A stretch of DNA of 64,000 bases from Erythrobasidium yunnanense (GCA_001600175.1 BCJC01000001.1:1909831-1973830); one strand, 5' to 3'; shown: positions 12,306 through 24,186, counted from the first letter of the stretch. Notes: generated from the sequence alone by a model not told the origin. Made by a program: numbers and translations.

Positions 12306-14666
12306 TCATACTGAGCTCCATTGAAAGTCGACACCATCGTCTGCAGGCTTGCCGGCTTCAGGAGCATCTTCGATTTCACTTGCACTTTCTGCGCCTGACC
12401 AGTCTGCAGCATCGAAGACAGTCTGCCCCTTCAGAGCGCGTAAGAGCGCTTCCTGAACCGAGCTTGCATCCATCTTTCGTCTCTGCGCGAGCTCTATCAG
12501 CGATTATCGAGACCCAATCACACAAGACGTACCCTTGAGTCCCTGCCGACATGATAGCTTGGCTGCCGCTCCTTCCGAGATCCTTTGCCCTTCCTGTCAT
12601 TGCCGTCCCAATCACCGTAAAAGTGGGCTAAATCGTCTTTGCGATCGTCTTCATCTTCGCTCGAGTCGGCCCCATCAAAGCGTACTTTCGGTCCCAGTAT
12701 GTTCTTGAGTATATCTCGATACTTGTCGTCTGGATTGTCTCTGTCGCGCTCTGAACGACGGCCTTTGCCCTTCTTTGGGTTGTGATGTTCCGCCAGCCTG
12801 GCCAGGCGACGTCGAAGCTCGTCCTCGTCTAGGTCTTCCGGCTGTCAACAAATAGAGTAGGTAAGCACCGGCGAAGAATAGCAATGGCAAATCGACATAC
12901 CCTGCGAGACTTGCGCCTGTCGTACTCGACCTCGCGTTGTTCGTCTAGCAGCGCTCGCAAGTGGTCGCTGCTGCGATTTGCTCTTTCCCGCTGCACCAGA
13001 GTATATATCAGACCTAGTCTCCATGCTGGAAGCGCAGTAAGAACTCACACGGTCCTGCTCTGCCATCTGTCGCATCCTACGCCTTTCGCGCTCAGGCAGT
13101 ATCGGCCTCAAAGCGACAGCTCGCCCTCTTGCCATAACGATCACAGCATCCCTCTCGTTGATGCCTCCTTCTTCGATACGGCTGCCATACTCGAATTGGA
13201 CAATGCCGTTTGCGCCTCGCTTCCGTGCCATAGCCAGCAGCTTTTCGTAGACTTCTTGCCGGATAATCTGTGCTAGCTTTCCAGCATGCTGTAGCTCTTC
13301 GTTGTTCTCTTCGTCGTCAATGAGATGTCTACAAAACAGCAAGCAAGGGCCGTCAACCGAAGCCAACCAAGCTGCCATTCGCGAAAGTGATGCCGACTTA
13401 CATGCGCTCGTACGACCTTGGTAGTGAGCTTCTGATGTTTCCACAATAGCCCACAATCTGGAAGCCAGGCACTACAGGTTGTACATGTTAGAAGCTACAC
13501 AGGCGAGAGGTGGAAAACGAGCTTGCCCTTTTCGGTCGTGACTACCATGACCTCTCCCTTTTTGAGCTGCTGTATAGGCATGGGCTGCGCACTACCGTTA
13601 TGTCTGCTGGGACTGCGACCATCATCGTCATTTTCGCTGTCGCTGGCGTTCCCTCTGTGATTCAGGTATTCGCGCTTTGCAATCTCGATCTGCTTCCGAT
13701 GGTTCATAAAGTTGACCTGTAGACGCTTGTACATCTGTTCTCGCTGATATAGGTAGAGCTGGTGCGTTTCTTCAGACATCATCTGGCGTTCTAGGTCGTA
13801 TTCTTGCTGACGTTGGGCGAGAGCTAGATCACATAGGTCGATGAGTCTCATAGATTGTGCTGAAGCCCGGGATCCGCTTACCTTGCTGTCGAGCCATCTG
13901 CAGCTGCTCCTCCCTGAACAATGTTGAAAAGTCAGCTTACACACAAGCTGGTGGAAAACTAACGATCTTCACCTCTCTTCTTCCTTGAGCTTGAGATGCT
14001 GCACTTCCATGCTCAAAGCCTCGAGCCTGCTCGTCCAGAACGAGTCGTGTCAGACAATTCGATGAATAGGTCGAGGTCAACGCCCACCGTCTCTCAGCAT
14101 CATTCAATGCTCTTGCTGGTACCTACAAAGATGGCATCAGTCTAAGCTGCGACCATTGCAGATGAGTAGGCGAACCATCGGAGTGATAGGCGGAAGTGTC
14201 GGCAGTAGAACGCTCTTTCGCACGGCAGGACTGAAGATGGTCTTCGTAACTTCATCTGCAGCTGGAGATGAAGTCGTATCTGCCGGTGCCGGCGTAGCTG
14301 ATCTGGGAGAAGCAGGTCTGGACATTGGCTCGTGTCGTTGGATGGCATGAGAGGAGAGTGGACCGACTTGGTTCCAGATCGTAGATGTCTTGCGGTCTGG
14401 ACAAGCGTCTTCACGTCTGGTCACAGGAGGAGCAGCAGTGCAGAGAACGAAAAGAGGGAGCGGCGTTAAACAGGACGACATCGCGCGTCAGACGGGAAGA
14501 CCGAAAAAAGTACACGAGTGTCTACGAAGAAGTAGGTGGTCAGCTGATGAGCAGACTTTGACATAGACTGTAGGGTACTCACTACTCCAGGATGTTCAGG
14601 TAACTGAACGAGCAGGGTATTAGATGAACTGGCTACAGAAACGAAGAACGAAGACTGCAGATGCAT
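12306..14666 (-). CDS. coiled-coil protein with YbjQ-like domain
   Basis: Read leftwards: a short N-terminal exon (14583-14666), Ser/Pro-rich sequence, then a long coiled coil (about 14110-13680: 'ALNDAERRLEALSMEVQ' to 'REQMYKRLQVNFMNHRK'). A domain with 'PGFQIVGYCGNIR', 'EKLLAMARKRGANGIVQF' and 'MARGRAVALRP' follows. This resembles the YbjQ/DUF74 fold seen in C2CD5-like proteins ('ALGGNAVV'). The C-terminal exons are charged and end in 'DFQWSSV'. Secure introns are 13329-13401, 12991-13048, 12842-12900 and 12483-12532. The junction near 13472-13500 is unresolved: an in-frame stop at 13495 lies 28 bases before the next block. There may therefore be two genes, one ending at 13495. Exons between 14140 and 14520 are also uncertain. 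Confidence 0.5.
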
Positions 14667-14691
14667 AGGTGACTGAGAAGATGTATAAATG

Positions 14692-15416
14692 CTACCGCAG
14701 CTCCTGCCTGACCCCTCCTAGCTGCTTGAGCACTTCGCTTTCGCGCGCTTGTACCATCGGCTCGAGGTCGTACCGCTTGAGGATGTTGGGTCCGTACGGA
14801 TGTTCGTTTTCAGGAAAGACCAGTAGTCTCTCTATCCGCCTATCGCGCAGCGTGTTCTTCGGCAGCATGCGCGAAACCGCCTTTTTGATGATCTGGCGAG
14901 GTCACAAGCATCAGCTCAAAGCTCAATACGACTAATAGACTGTATCTCACCATATCTGGCTTATTCTCCATCATTCTTGCATACGGCACAACCTTTAGGC
15001 CTCCCGGATACTGGGAATGGCTTTTATAGACTTTTTGCTCTGCTTTGTTGCCAGTCAAGACGATTTGGCGGGCATTTGTCACGACGACATAGTCACCACA
15101 GTCGGCTGCAGAATCACGAAGTTATCAGCGAACAGCTTTCTAACTTCCCTTCAAAACGGCAACCTTACTGGCTGGGTCGTAGATTGGCTTGTGCTTTCCC
15201 ATCAAAATCAAGGCTATCCGAGCAGAGAGCTTTCCCAGGATCTGTCCTGAAGCATCGAAGTGGTGCCATACCCTGGCATATGCGAGCGCTGTCTGGTGAA
15301 ACAGAAGAAATCCGCCCATCAGCTCGCGATTCCCTCCAAAGCTGCTGGCTTCGTTCGCAACGATGTGCGAACGCCTTAACAGCTAATTTACTCACATTCC
15401 CTACTACTTGCGACAT
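14692..15416 (-). CDS. MRPL23: mitochondrial large-subunit ribosomal protein uL13m
   Basis: Four exons with introns 15293-15395 (103 nt), 15106-15168 and 14893-14950 encode 166 residues, the usual size for fungal uL13m. The start 'MSQVVGN' followed by '[14 protein letters not shown]' parallels yeast MRPL23. Ribosomal L13 landmarks are '[18 protein letters not shown]', '[14 protein letters not shown]', 'SQYPGG' and 'AVSRMLPKN'. The protein is part of the mitochondrial ribosome. The stop codon lies only 25 bp upstream of the proposed ATG of the next minus-strand gene (14666). Their transcripts must abut or overlap, or that downstream start is wrong. Confidence 0.92.
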
Positions 15417-15920
15417 GAGAGGAGGGTACGCGCGAAAGCAAAGGTCCAGTCCGTTTGCGAGCAAGCAGAGCTGGCATTGACAAATCCGCGGTCCAAGATG
15501 CTCGACGACTGTATGTACACTACATATGCATGCGATTGATGAAGTGCATCAATGCGGGAAGATCAGCTCCCTCGCTGTCCTCAAAGACCCTGCAACCTGA
15601 CCACGACTCTCCAAGACAATCTCGGACACTCCCTTATACTTCGGGTGATGGCCAACCTTTCAAGAAAAGCCAAGCTATCAGGAAAGGGTCCCGGCCGTGC
15701 TTTGAAAGCGCTTCGACAGCGGACCTGGTCGAGCTCTTGTTTCCTCTGCCTCTCTCTTTCGTTTCTGGCAAAGTTGCTGGAAGCATCAAGTCGGATACAG
15801 ATCACACTCACTCACTCACTCACTCATAACATATAGATTGGCAGGTCCAGTCTCCCTCCATAATCAGCTTACATCCCTTTTATCGCCCCAACAAACCTCG
15901 CCTGCATCACATCATTCAGT
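15417..15920. other. divergent intergenic region with CACT microsatellite
   Basis: This 504-bp gap separates the uL13m start from the first secreted-protein gene. It contains a CACT microsatellite at about 15805-15825, about 95 bp before the ATG at 15921. Overlapping small frames on both strands look like chance. Confidence 0.4.
15805..15825. repeat. (CACT)n microsatellite
   Basis: Five tandem CACT units lie about 95 bp upstream of the ATG at 15921. Confidence 0.8.
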
Positions 15921-16961
15921 ATGAGATACACTCCAGCAATCATTTTAGCAGCAGTCGCCAGTCTTGCAGCCGCTAGCAATACCACCATCTCCGAGCGAGA
16001 CTGTACCACCTGCGATACCACGACCAACGGACAGAAGTGCGAGGTCGATACATGGAAAGCGAAGCCGTATGTGAGATTTCTTGTGAGTAATACGGATGGC
16101 AAGGGCGACAAGACGGTCGTCTTGGACATCAAAGACTGGTACGGTTATTTTCGGGCGCGTCTGCTTTGCGAGCTGACAGCCTTGTCTTTCCAGTGGGACA
16201 GAGGGCCTCAAGAACGGCTTGGTACGTGTGTCAAACATCCAGAGTAGAACCACTAACTGAGGGTCCATCTCTTCAAACCTCCTACAACATACATTTCGGC
16301 TGGCAACCCTTCAACCCCACATCGCTTCTGGCCGATGTCCCTCCGATATGAATACCGCTTATGTGAATAGCAATGGCACACCACGATGGACCCCGTAAAA
16401 AACAAAGGTCCCAACAACATGTGCCAGGTACGTTTTGGCTGCTGTAGCACAAAGAGGGCTGGGGCTGTCCAGTACTGATGAGCGTGAGCAGTCATTCATC
16501 ATGTGGAAGCTACCTTGGTACCAACCTCCTCGCTGGTCATTACAGGTTTCAGATTCCAAGACCTGGGCGGTGAGTGCTTGGTCAAGGATCTTAGGGTCAA
16601 AAGTCTAATCCATGAGATGTAGGCCTGGGATGTGGATGGCGACAAGTACTTCACACCGCGCTTCATGCCCTTCGATCCTGTCTGGCTGGACGAACAGCAC
16701 TTCACCTTCGTCAATTGTGACAGCTGCGATGATGCTAAGTACCTCGGCAAGAATTGTCTCATCAGATCCACTCATAGTCAGAAATGTCTACAAGCCGCCG
16801 ACCTTCAAGCCGACAATCCGAAAGAATGGGGCAACCTTGCTGCTGTGGATTGCAATTCTGGGAATCCCACTGCTTTCAATCTGCAACTTTGGACCGGAGT
16901 TACCGATCAAGACCATACCTTCAAGTTCATCAACCAGCCTAAACAGCCCGATGGTTACTAA
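15921..16961 (+). CDS. secreted protein, tandem relative A
   Basis: The N-terminus is a clear signal peptide ('MRYTPAIILAAVASLAAAS') followed by a Cys-containing mature protein. Secure exons are 15921-16138, 16194-16221 and 16622-16961. The last encodes several Cys residues ('VNCDSCDDAKYLGKNCLI', 'QKCLQAADLQ') and ends in 'PKQPDGY'. Exons between 16260 and 16573 are less certain; candidates read 'SYNIHFGWQPFNP' and 'VSDSKTWA'. The splice pattern and the short 'CGTE' exon match the gene at 17423, so the two form a tandem pair. No enzyme motif is visible. A small secreted effector or wall protein is possible but is inference. Confidence 0.6.
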
Positions 16962-17422
16962 GTGTATACGAAAGTGTACTGTCTTGCATAACTATGACTT
17001 TTATGATGCCGCTTGTCTATGCGCCTAGATGATGATGAATGCAAAGTCCATCGCCATATCTTAACATCTGCCTTCAATCTGACAAGCTTAGTGTGACTTT
17101 AGCTTCTGTTAAACCGCTTCAGTTCCAATCTGCCACACCAGGATGCCGGCATACGATCGCTACGCGGTCAAAGCATGCCAAGACCCTCTGTTCGGTGATT
17201 TCTGCCATCCTACTAAGCAACCTTTCTAACTCTCTGCTTGGTAGCAACAAGGGACGAAATCGCCTTGAATCCGAGAGCTTGGCCTGAACTTGGCTTTCAA
17301 GCGACCTGCATCAAGCTGGCCCTTGCTTTAGATCTTTACAGAGCAACGAAGTAGCACACGCTTGACAGCGCAACCCAACACCACAGTCTTTACCACAATA
17401 AACAATCTTGGCTGGTCCAATC
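16962..17422 (+). other. intergenic between tandem secreted-protein genes
   Basis: This 461-bp stretch should contain the 3' end of one gene and the promoter of the next. No coding frame is supported. Confidence 0.4.
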
Positions 17423-18592
17423 ATGAAGTTCAACGCTACTACTATGATCACAATGGCTGCTGCCATGCTACCACTCACCGCTGCTAGCTACATCCGTAGA
17501 AGCGATAAGAGTGCCATTCCGCAGGTCGGACCCAATGCCCTCGCTAGACGAGGCAACGGCCCCCCTCCCCCTCCGCAACTCAAGTTCACTCAGCCACCTT
17601 TCACAAGATTCATCCTTTCTGCAAAGAATACTGGAAATGACGACTCGATCATAGTTGATTTAGCCAATTGGTGAGCTAAGCCGAGTTAATGCCACGCGAA
17701 ACGTGTTTGATCCCTTGGCCATATGTACACAGCGGTACAGAGAGTAGATGGGAGTGAGTTAGCACACACCTCGGCCTATGCCCGACTCAGATACTGAGTT
17801 GTCTTTACCCCGTCAGCCCTGAGGCAGTTCGATGGTCGAAAGCCAACGTTGGCGAACAGGCTCGAAGAAAGTGCCAGACATGGCTGCTCACGACCTTGGT
17901 GAGTAGCTTCTGTAAGGTGTCGGGTGCAGCTTCCTGATTTGCTTCTCCATTCATCCCTGACGACCTCCAGCCTTGGATCGACCCGGATGCTTATATGGTT
18001 TCACTAAGCGATACGCTCAAGCGTTTAGCCTGGGACTTTACCGAAGCGAAGCATGGAGGCAAACTGACGCCGGGTAAGCACGCCCATATAGTGGAACATC
18101 ATCTTAGAACGGGGCTGATGTGGTAATGCTTAGCCATGGACGACCAGAGTGAGTGCACTCGTCAGCCGCGAGAATACATCTTGATGTATCCACCCTCGCA
18201 GATCCAGTTTGGGAGCAGTCGCAGCAGGTAATTATCAAAGTGGGTCCATCGCCTTCTTGTCACGCGTACATGAAAGCTTATTTGGCTTGATCCATGCAGT
18301 GCGATAATGGCGCTTCTCAAGGTTACTATGGAAAATCATGCCTCGTCCAATATAAGGGAACAGAATTGGTGCGTTAGAGGGGAGTCGTCTCAAAAAATTT
18401 TCGCTCACCTAAGTTTCCTCCTTTCTACGGTTCTAGTACCTCGCTGTACCGCCTGGAGACGACCTCACGAAGCAAAATGGACGCCTACAGATGCGAAATT
18501 GCAAAGGAGCTGGGGCAGATCGGGTCAAATGGGATCTGCAATCCTTCTCGTTCGGCCAGGACAACCACAACATCTGGAAGGGTAGCAAGTAG
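17423..18592 (+). CDS. secreted protein, tandem relative B
   Basis: Eight exons keep frame (introns 17671-17732, 17754-17816, 17899-17970, 18074-18133, 18149-18201, 18228-18299, 18369-18436), including exons of only 21, 15 and 26 nt. They give 239 residues. A signal peptide ('TMITMAAAMLPLTAAS') is followed by a Kex2-like 'LARR' site near residue 44 and a proline run. The mature part has about five Cys, with 'CGTESRW', 'CDNGASQGYYGKSCLVQY' and a C-terminus 'DNHNIWKGSK'. It shares exon order and the CGTE exon with the upstream gene at 15921. No catalytic motif was recognised; a secreted structural or effector protein is the safest label. Confidence 0.62.
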
Positions 18593-19011
18593 ACGATGGA
18601 GTACGTCTTGTGCGTCGCAGTGGTTCCAGAGCGGTCTCCAGCTTGTAGTGGTCCCAGAACTGCCTGCAGCTTCCGATCGACCCGGTGCAATCCAATTTAC
18701 CTTTACAGCACTCTCGTGCAGCCGATCATTGACTTGCTTCAAGTACAACGTATCACTACACACTAATGACTGCGTATAGGTTTACAGTTTTCAACCATTT
18801 TCCCAAGCGTAGGAACTCGCTTACCTCAGCAAGGCACAGGTCGCCTAGCGACCGTTGGCTGATTTCTGGGTCTCCAGACAGCCATAGCTACTGTTTGATT
18901 CTACGTTGTCTTTGAAAAACCTCTGCTTCTTTCTTTCTTTCGCTCTGCACCGTTTCTTCAGATAAAACATCCAGATTTCTCTCGGCTGGTCCGATTCCAT
19001 CTTTCTAATCA
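18593..19011. other. intergenic plus leader of the next gene
   Basis: A pyrimidine-rich tract at about 18920-18950 is consistent with a promoter. The last bases should be the 5' leader exon of the gene whose ATG is created by splicing at 19011/19066. Confidence 0.4.
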
Positions 19012-19848
19012 GTAAGGAGCTATGATACTTTGGTGTCACGGCATATTGATACATTGACTACCCAGTGCGAGTGACTTTGGCCATTTTGTCCGTTGCGGTT
19101 GCCGAATGCGCTGGTCGCAGCGATGGTCCAGCTAGACTCGACAAAGCTCTCGCTGCTAGACAAGCAGCCTGCTTCATTGTTGGAGACGCTATTCTACCAG
19201 AAGAAGTCAGCAGAGGGATTCCTGGCCTAGCGCAGCAAGTCCAGTGCGACAACCAGGTGGGTAAACTAGATTGTTCGTGCGCGAGAGTAGCTGAGAAGCA
19301 TAGCACCCAGGTTGAGATCAGCCCTGATATTCCCAACATCATCTCGGGCGACATCAGTTTGGTCGACTTTGACTTCCAGAAGTCGAATCTGTCTCCACTT
19401 GGATTCGCAGAAGCAGCCTTCGCCATTCCCGATCAGCCATCCACGATCAGCCGCGATGCAGACGAGACACTTCAGCAGCAGCTCAATGCATATCTGGCCT
19501 GGGAGGCGGCCGTCAGAAGCCAAGTGAGCGCTTACATCTCTGCCAAAGACCGTATCGAGGGTGAGATCTGATGGTTTACAGAATGCTGGTAACACTCAAT
19601 TGCTGGCCCAAGTGAAGTCTGTCAAGTTCTTCCTGGGTTTCCAACGAGCACGCATCAATGCAGGTCGAGGCTTTCCCGTCGGTCCAGCGGATACTGTAGA
19701 ACACCAGCTGGGCAAAGTGAGTAGATGTGCAGACTTGGAGAGCGCATTCGCTGATGTATATCTTGCATATTAGGTTCTCAAGAATTCCATTTTCGCAAGT
19801 GATGCAGAAAGAAAGGTCGCCGAGGATTTGGCCAATCTAGTAGGCTGA
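19011..19848 (+). CDS. secreted protein of unknown function, start codon split by an intron
   Basis: The long frame has no ATG of its own. A 54-nt intron (19012-19065, GTAAGG...CCCAG) joins an A at 19011 to TG at 19066, creating ATG followed by 'RVTLAILSVAVAECAG', a good signal peptide. Further introns 19524-19581 and 19717-19773 keep frame to a stop at 19846-19848, giving 222 residues. The mature protein has an N-terminal Cys cluster ('AACFIVGDAILPEEVS', 'QCDNQVGKLDCSCARV') and a helical C-terminal half ('LLAQVKSVKFFLGFQ'). This is compatible with a small secreted or GPI-less CFEM-like protein, but the CFEM cysteine spacing is not met, so no family is assigned. Confidence 0.6.
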
Positions 19849-20074
19849 GGGGTTGGCGCGCGCGTTGTAGGCGTCGTAGGCAGGAGCAGTGCAGAGCAGA
19901 GGAAAGCGTTTAGTTGGCTCCGTCTTTGCAATTCCCCATATCGTTGTGTGGTGGTCCGCTGCTGCCTTGTATTCAAACCATCGCAAGCAGACGTGCAGAC
20001 GTCTGATCTCTTTGCATGGTCAAACCATTCATTCCTACGGTCGCTTGCCTTTTCTTTGCAGCTGGTGAGGATAG

Positions 20075-22349
20075 ACGAGTCGCCAGAAGCGAAAGCGACG
20101 ACTTCTGACGAAAGGCTCGGGATCACAACCAGGAAAATGCAAGAAAGGTATGCATTATGCATCGGTATTCAACGCTCTTATAATGATTGTGAAGCTGACT
20201 TCGCTGCTCAGGAAACGCCTGTACCTACGCACACGAAATTCCTGGACCTAGAGATTCTGGCGCGGCTGCAACACGCTCGCTTCCCGATAAGCCAATAGTC
20301 AAGCAAGAGAACTGGGAATCATCATATAATAACTATGGACGTGACGTAAAACGGGCTGCCGAACCTGTACCTGAAGAAGGTGTCAAACGTCGGAGAAGTC
20401 GTTCACCTCTGAGGAGCCAGGACGATTCGCAACAGCTCACACGAAGCAACCCTGGACGGCAGTACTGGCAAGCGGAGAGGGCGCCTGAAGCCGGTGTATC
20501 AAACCGCTTTGACAATGTAGCGGAGCGAAGCTATCGCGATGCGGCTGTCAGAGCTTCGTCAAGTACAAGCATCTACGAGAGGATGTACGGCAACGAAATT
20601 CTGCCACCAAGGCCACCTGTGGACCCGCCGATCAAGAAGAAGTGGGATCCCGTCTCGAAACGCTTAGTCGCAGCAGATGCTCCTACCGGCGACTCACTCT
20701 TGGACAGAGTACAGAGTACTCATAGCGCAGAGTACCTTACTCCTACACCCTTAGAGCCATACCGTCCGCAGAACTCTGATGGCTTGGGCTACAATCCTGG
20801 ATACACGCCTACCATCGCTCTTAGTGCTCGCTTAGATCATCCTCCACCTCAACCTTCAGCCACTTTTTCGTCTGATGCGCCCTACCAAGTGCGGAGCGAG
20901 CGGTACCGGAATCAGCTGGTAGCAAGGCCGATCACCCCTCCCAAACCTCCAGAGCCCACAAGGCAAGAAAGCATTGCTCCTCAACCAAGGAAGAAGTCTG
21001 ACGCTCCTCCTTATCTCCCTAAACGTCCATCATCTCCCAATGTGGGCTCGACGGAGGCTGCCGTACCGATGGCAAGATCGGCCTCCCGAGATGTTGTGGA
21101 GATCAAGTACGAGCTGCCGTGGGGAAATAAGGCAGAAGCCGTCCGGCAAACCATCCTTGCTGATAGTAACAAGGTGCTTGGATTGATTGCGAAGGAGACG
21201 GAAACTTCCGTCGAAGTTAGCCGAAATGGGACTGCCACCTTTATAAACGGGCTCAAGGATCGCGTCGATAAAGCGGCAGATAAGCTCAGCGAGCATATCA
21301 GAAAATCACAGCCTTCTTGGAATCCGCGCATACAGAGGAGGTCGCCCGCTCCAAGACAACTGAGTGCGGCGGTCGTGCCGGAGCCAACTAGCGCAGTACT
21401 CCCTGCTGCCCCGCTAGAGCATACTACGGCTGCTGCCAATGTTGCTGACGACGGCTCAAACCCTCCGCAAGCTAAGGAACCCGACTCATCGGAGAAGCCT
21501 CCAGCTGAAACTGTAGAAATACCGGCAGCCGCTATCGCCACTCCAAGCAATACGAGTACCGCAAGCATCTCACAAGACGTCCAGGCTTTTGGCAGCCAAT
21601 CGGAGGCCTTTCTGCGCTCTGTCATTCAGGATCGCTTGGTCGGTACTAAGAGTAAGGCATCGGTCAAGTCGATGGTAGCGGATCTGCCTGCGAGACCAGC
21701 ATACGATGGACTGCCAGCCAAGCCATCGATGCGTACGTCACTGCTCACGACGTCGGCCTACCAAGCTGAACCTTATCTGTACGTAGCGAATTATGCAGAG
21801 AACACCCCCGCTCCTGCTCCCACTACTGCAGTCAAGAGCATGCCTACAGCGCCTGTTACTCCTGTTTCAACAGCAAAGGCACCTCAGACCGAAAGTCAAC
21901 CTCTTAATGGCTTCACGCGAGATCGAGATCGTACACCGCCAAGTTCTACAACTTCTCCACTGGCTCCTCAAACCAACAGATCGGATGTTCATGTCGCCCG
22001 TCGAAGGTCTTCTGTGACAGCTGCGGAAGTGTATGCCACCTCGGGCGAAATGGGCCGAAGCACATCTCACGGCGGGAGCCAAGCATCGATATCTCAGATT
22101 CAAGGGGCAGGTTTTGCTTCGATACCTTTGGCACCTAACAGGATAAGGCTACCGGACGATCAAGATGCCCAAGAATTGATCAGAGCATTGGATAATTATC
22201 GGGATGGACGGGATCTGTTTCCGTTTGGACGACTGCATCTGGACAAATTGCTAAGACTGGTCGCGTTACAAGAAGGACCATTCAAATATGCAATGGCTGA
22301 GTTTGAGCGGATTATAGCTGAAGCGGGACAGAGGGGGTTCATGCCCTGA
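20075..22349 (+). CDS. proline/serine-rich protein with CCCH-like finger and KH-like segment
   Basis: The main exon (20212-22349) is continuous with an upstream exon ending at 20147 through a 64-nt intron. That junction creates 'GKCKKGNACTYAH', the second half of a CCCH zinc finger (C-x5-C-x3-H), preceded by a basic 'RQKRKRR'. The true start lies further upstream and was not resolved; 20075 is only where this frame opens. An Arg/Ser- and Pro-rich region follows. Then a conserved-looking block near 21090-21300 ('GNKAEAVRQTILADSNKVLGLIAKET' region) has a KH-like pattern, followed by long disordered sequence and a helical C-terminus ('ELIRALDNYRDGRDLFPFGR'). An RNA-binding role is plausible but inferred. 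Confidence 0.55.
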
Positions 22350-22443
22350 ATAGTGCGTGGGTTGAGGATAGATTAGATTATCAGCTCATTAGTAATAAAG
22401 GTAGATAGTAGTTGTTATTGCAGTCCGGGTTGGCATACAAGCA

Positions 22444-24139
22444 TCATTGGCGACGCCTCGTTTCGCTTCTTTCTGGGTCCCAGTGAGGGAAAGAATCGCC
22501 CCATCTACTCTTCCTGGCATCGTAGTATTTCTGCTTGCCATCCGATTTTGCAATGATGAACCTTTCCATCTGTTCAGACGGACAGCATGCATCTAGCACA
22601 ACATGTCCACCGCGCTTGAGAGGCGCTGCAGTCAAACGAGGCCAGACGGGCTGCGAAGTTGGCCGTTCTCCTCGTTTCAGTATGAAATAGCTGTAAGAAG
22701 CTCCCTCTTCGTTGTTGGAAGAATGCTTGGTCTTCCGCAAGAAGGCCGGACGCTGCAGCTTCTGCGAAAAATGGCAGAAATTCCGGGTCTGGCGCAAAGG
22801 GCAGACACCCTCGTGTGGGCACTACAAGGGAGTCAGCAATGTCTGAATACTTCAGAATGGAAGATGGCCTACTGGAGCTACGATATGACAGCCACGGCCG
22901 TCGACCGGACTGGCCAAGGCCGTTGATGCTTGCTCTTCTTGGGCAAAGAAGGTGGTCTCTCCGATCGTGAGTTCGTTCTCTTCCGCTGCTGCCTCCTCGC
23001 TCAACAGCGCCTGCTCCTTTTCAGCAGTCGCAGTCCGTTCTGCCGTATGTCTGCCTAGCCTTAACAGCTGATCTCTTGCAGTAGCAACGAGGTCGAAGCC
23101 TTTCGGTGTCCCTCTGTCAATTATGACAATAACCTCGGCGCCGCTGTCCCACATCGCTCTAACAGTCTCTCGTCTGACTTTGTCGCTAGGAAGGTCGCTC
23201 AAGGTGAAGGCTGCAAGCGCCATAGTATCTCTCGGCGATACTTGAGAATACGTGTTGTCTAGCAATGTGGGTAGGTCTGGCGATCCAAGCGATGTCTGCA
23301 GTAGCTTGGTCGAAAGGGTATCTTGAGGCAATTGTGCAAGAAGGGCGGCACTAATAGTCTGCATGGCTCGAGACGAGTCAAGGCTAGTGTAGGAAAGGTG
23401 CGAGTCCGTCCAGACCTGCTTCGCGGCCCTGTGCCAAACCAGGTTAGCTTGTTGGCTATTGATGAGGCCAGGCAAGATCGCTCACCATGCTGCACTGCCG
23501 ACGCCAGCACCCCAGTCAACGATCTTCCTAGGTATCCAAGCTGGGTTGTCGTCACCCCCAGCCAGTTCAAAGCGATTACGAGCTTCTGCAAAGACAGCTT
23601 CTGTAGCCGCATATGCGTTGGGCATGACACCAGCAGTATACGCCAATGCGGTAGATCCATCAAGGAAAGGCTTCGTAGGCATTCTGTCGCTCTCAGAAGC
23701 TCTTCCTTTGCCTTTGCCGTCTGCAGCCGTTGTCGAGCGAAAGTACTCGTACAGCTGCAGAGCTCGTTTACGTAGGAGAGCCTTGTCGCCATCTATATAT
23801 CCATCAGCTTATGTACAGAGAAACCGATTTCGCGAGCCTACTTTCGATAAGGTGATTGACGGCCATCTGCAATTCGACAGGCAACACGACCATCCCGATC
23901 CTTGAAGAGCCATCTTTTGCAGCTTGTGACCGTCGCGTAGGCGGCGCTTCTGTCTCTTCATGTCCCGAAGACGCAGCTTGCTCGCGACGGACTTGCTGTT
24001 CTTCTTCTTCCGTCAAGTTTCGCCTGATGAATTCAGGATAGGCAACGTATTCCAGCGCAGGGTTGATAGCAGGAGCATTCTGGAGCTGCTGAAGCCGTGA
24101 AAAGCCTGACCGAAAAGCTCGAATTGCGCTGGTTCGCAT
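22444..24139 (-). CDS. RSM22: Rsm22-family mitochondrial ribosome assembly protein
   Basis: Four exons (introns 23793-23841, 23429-23485, 22822-22872) encode 512 residues. The N-terminus is basic and Ser/Arg-rich, like a mitochondrial presequence. The methyltransferase-like core has 'IVDWGAGVGSAAWAAKQVW' and 'EVIVIIDRGTPKGFDLVA'. The hallmark cysteines lie in 'APCPHEGVCPL' with 'CHFSQKLQRP' following. Rsm22/METTL17 proteins act in mitochondrial small-subunit assembly and carry an Fe-S cluster on such cysteines. The stop faces the convergent gene ending at 22349. The ATG is 47 bp downstream of the BUD22 stop, on the same strand. Confidence 0.87.
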
Positions 24140-24186
24140 TGGTAGAATGCCGATCTCAAAGATTTTACAACAACTTTTGGCAAAGA

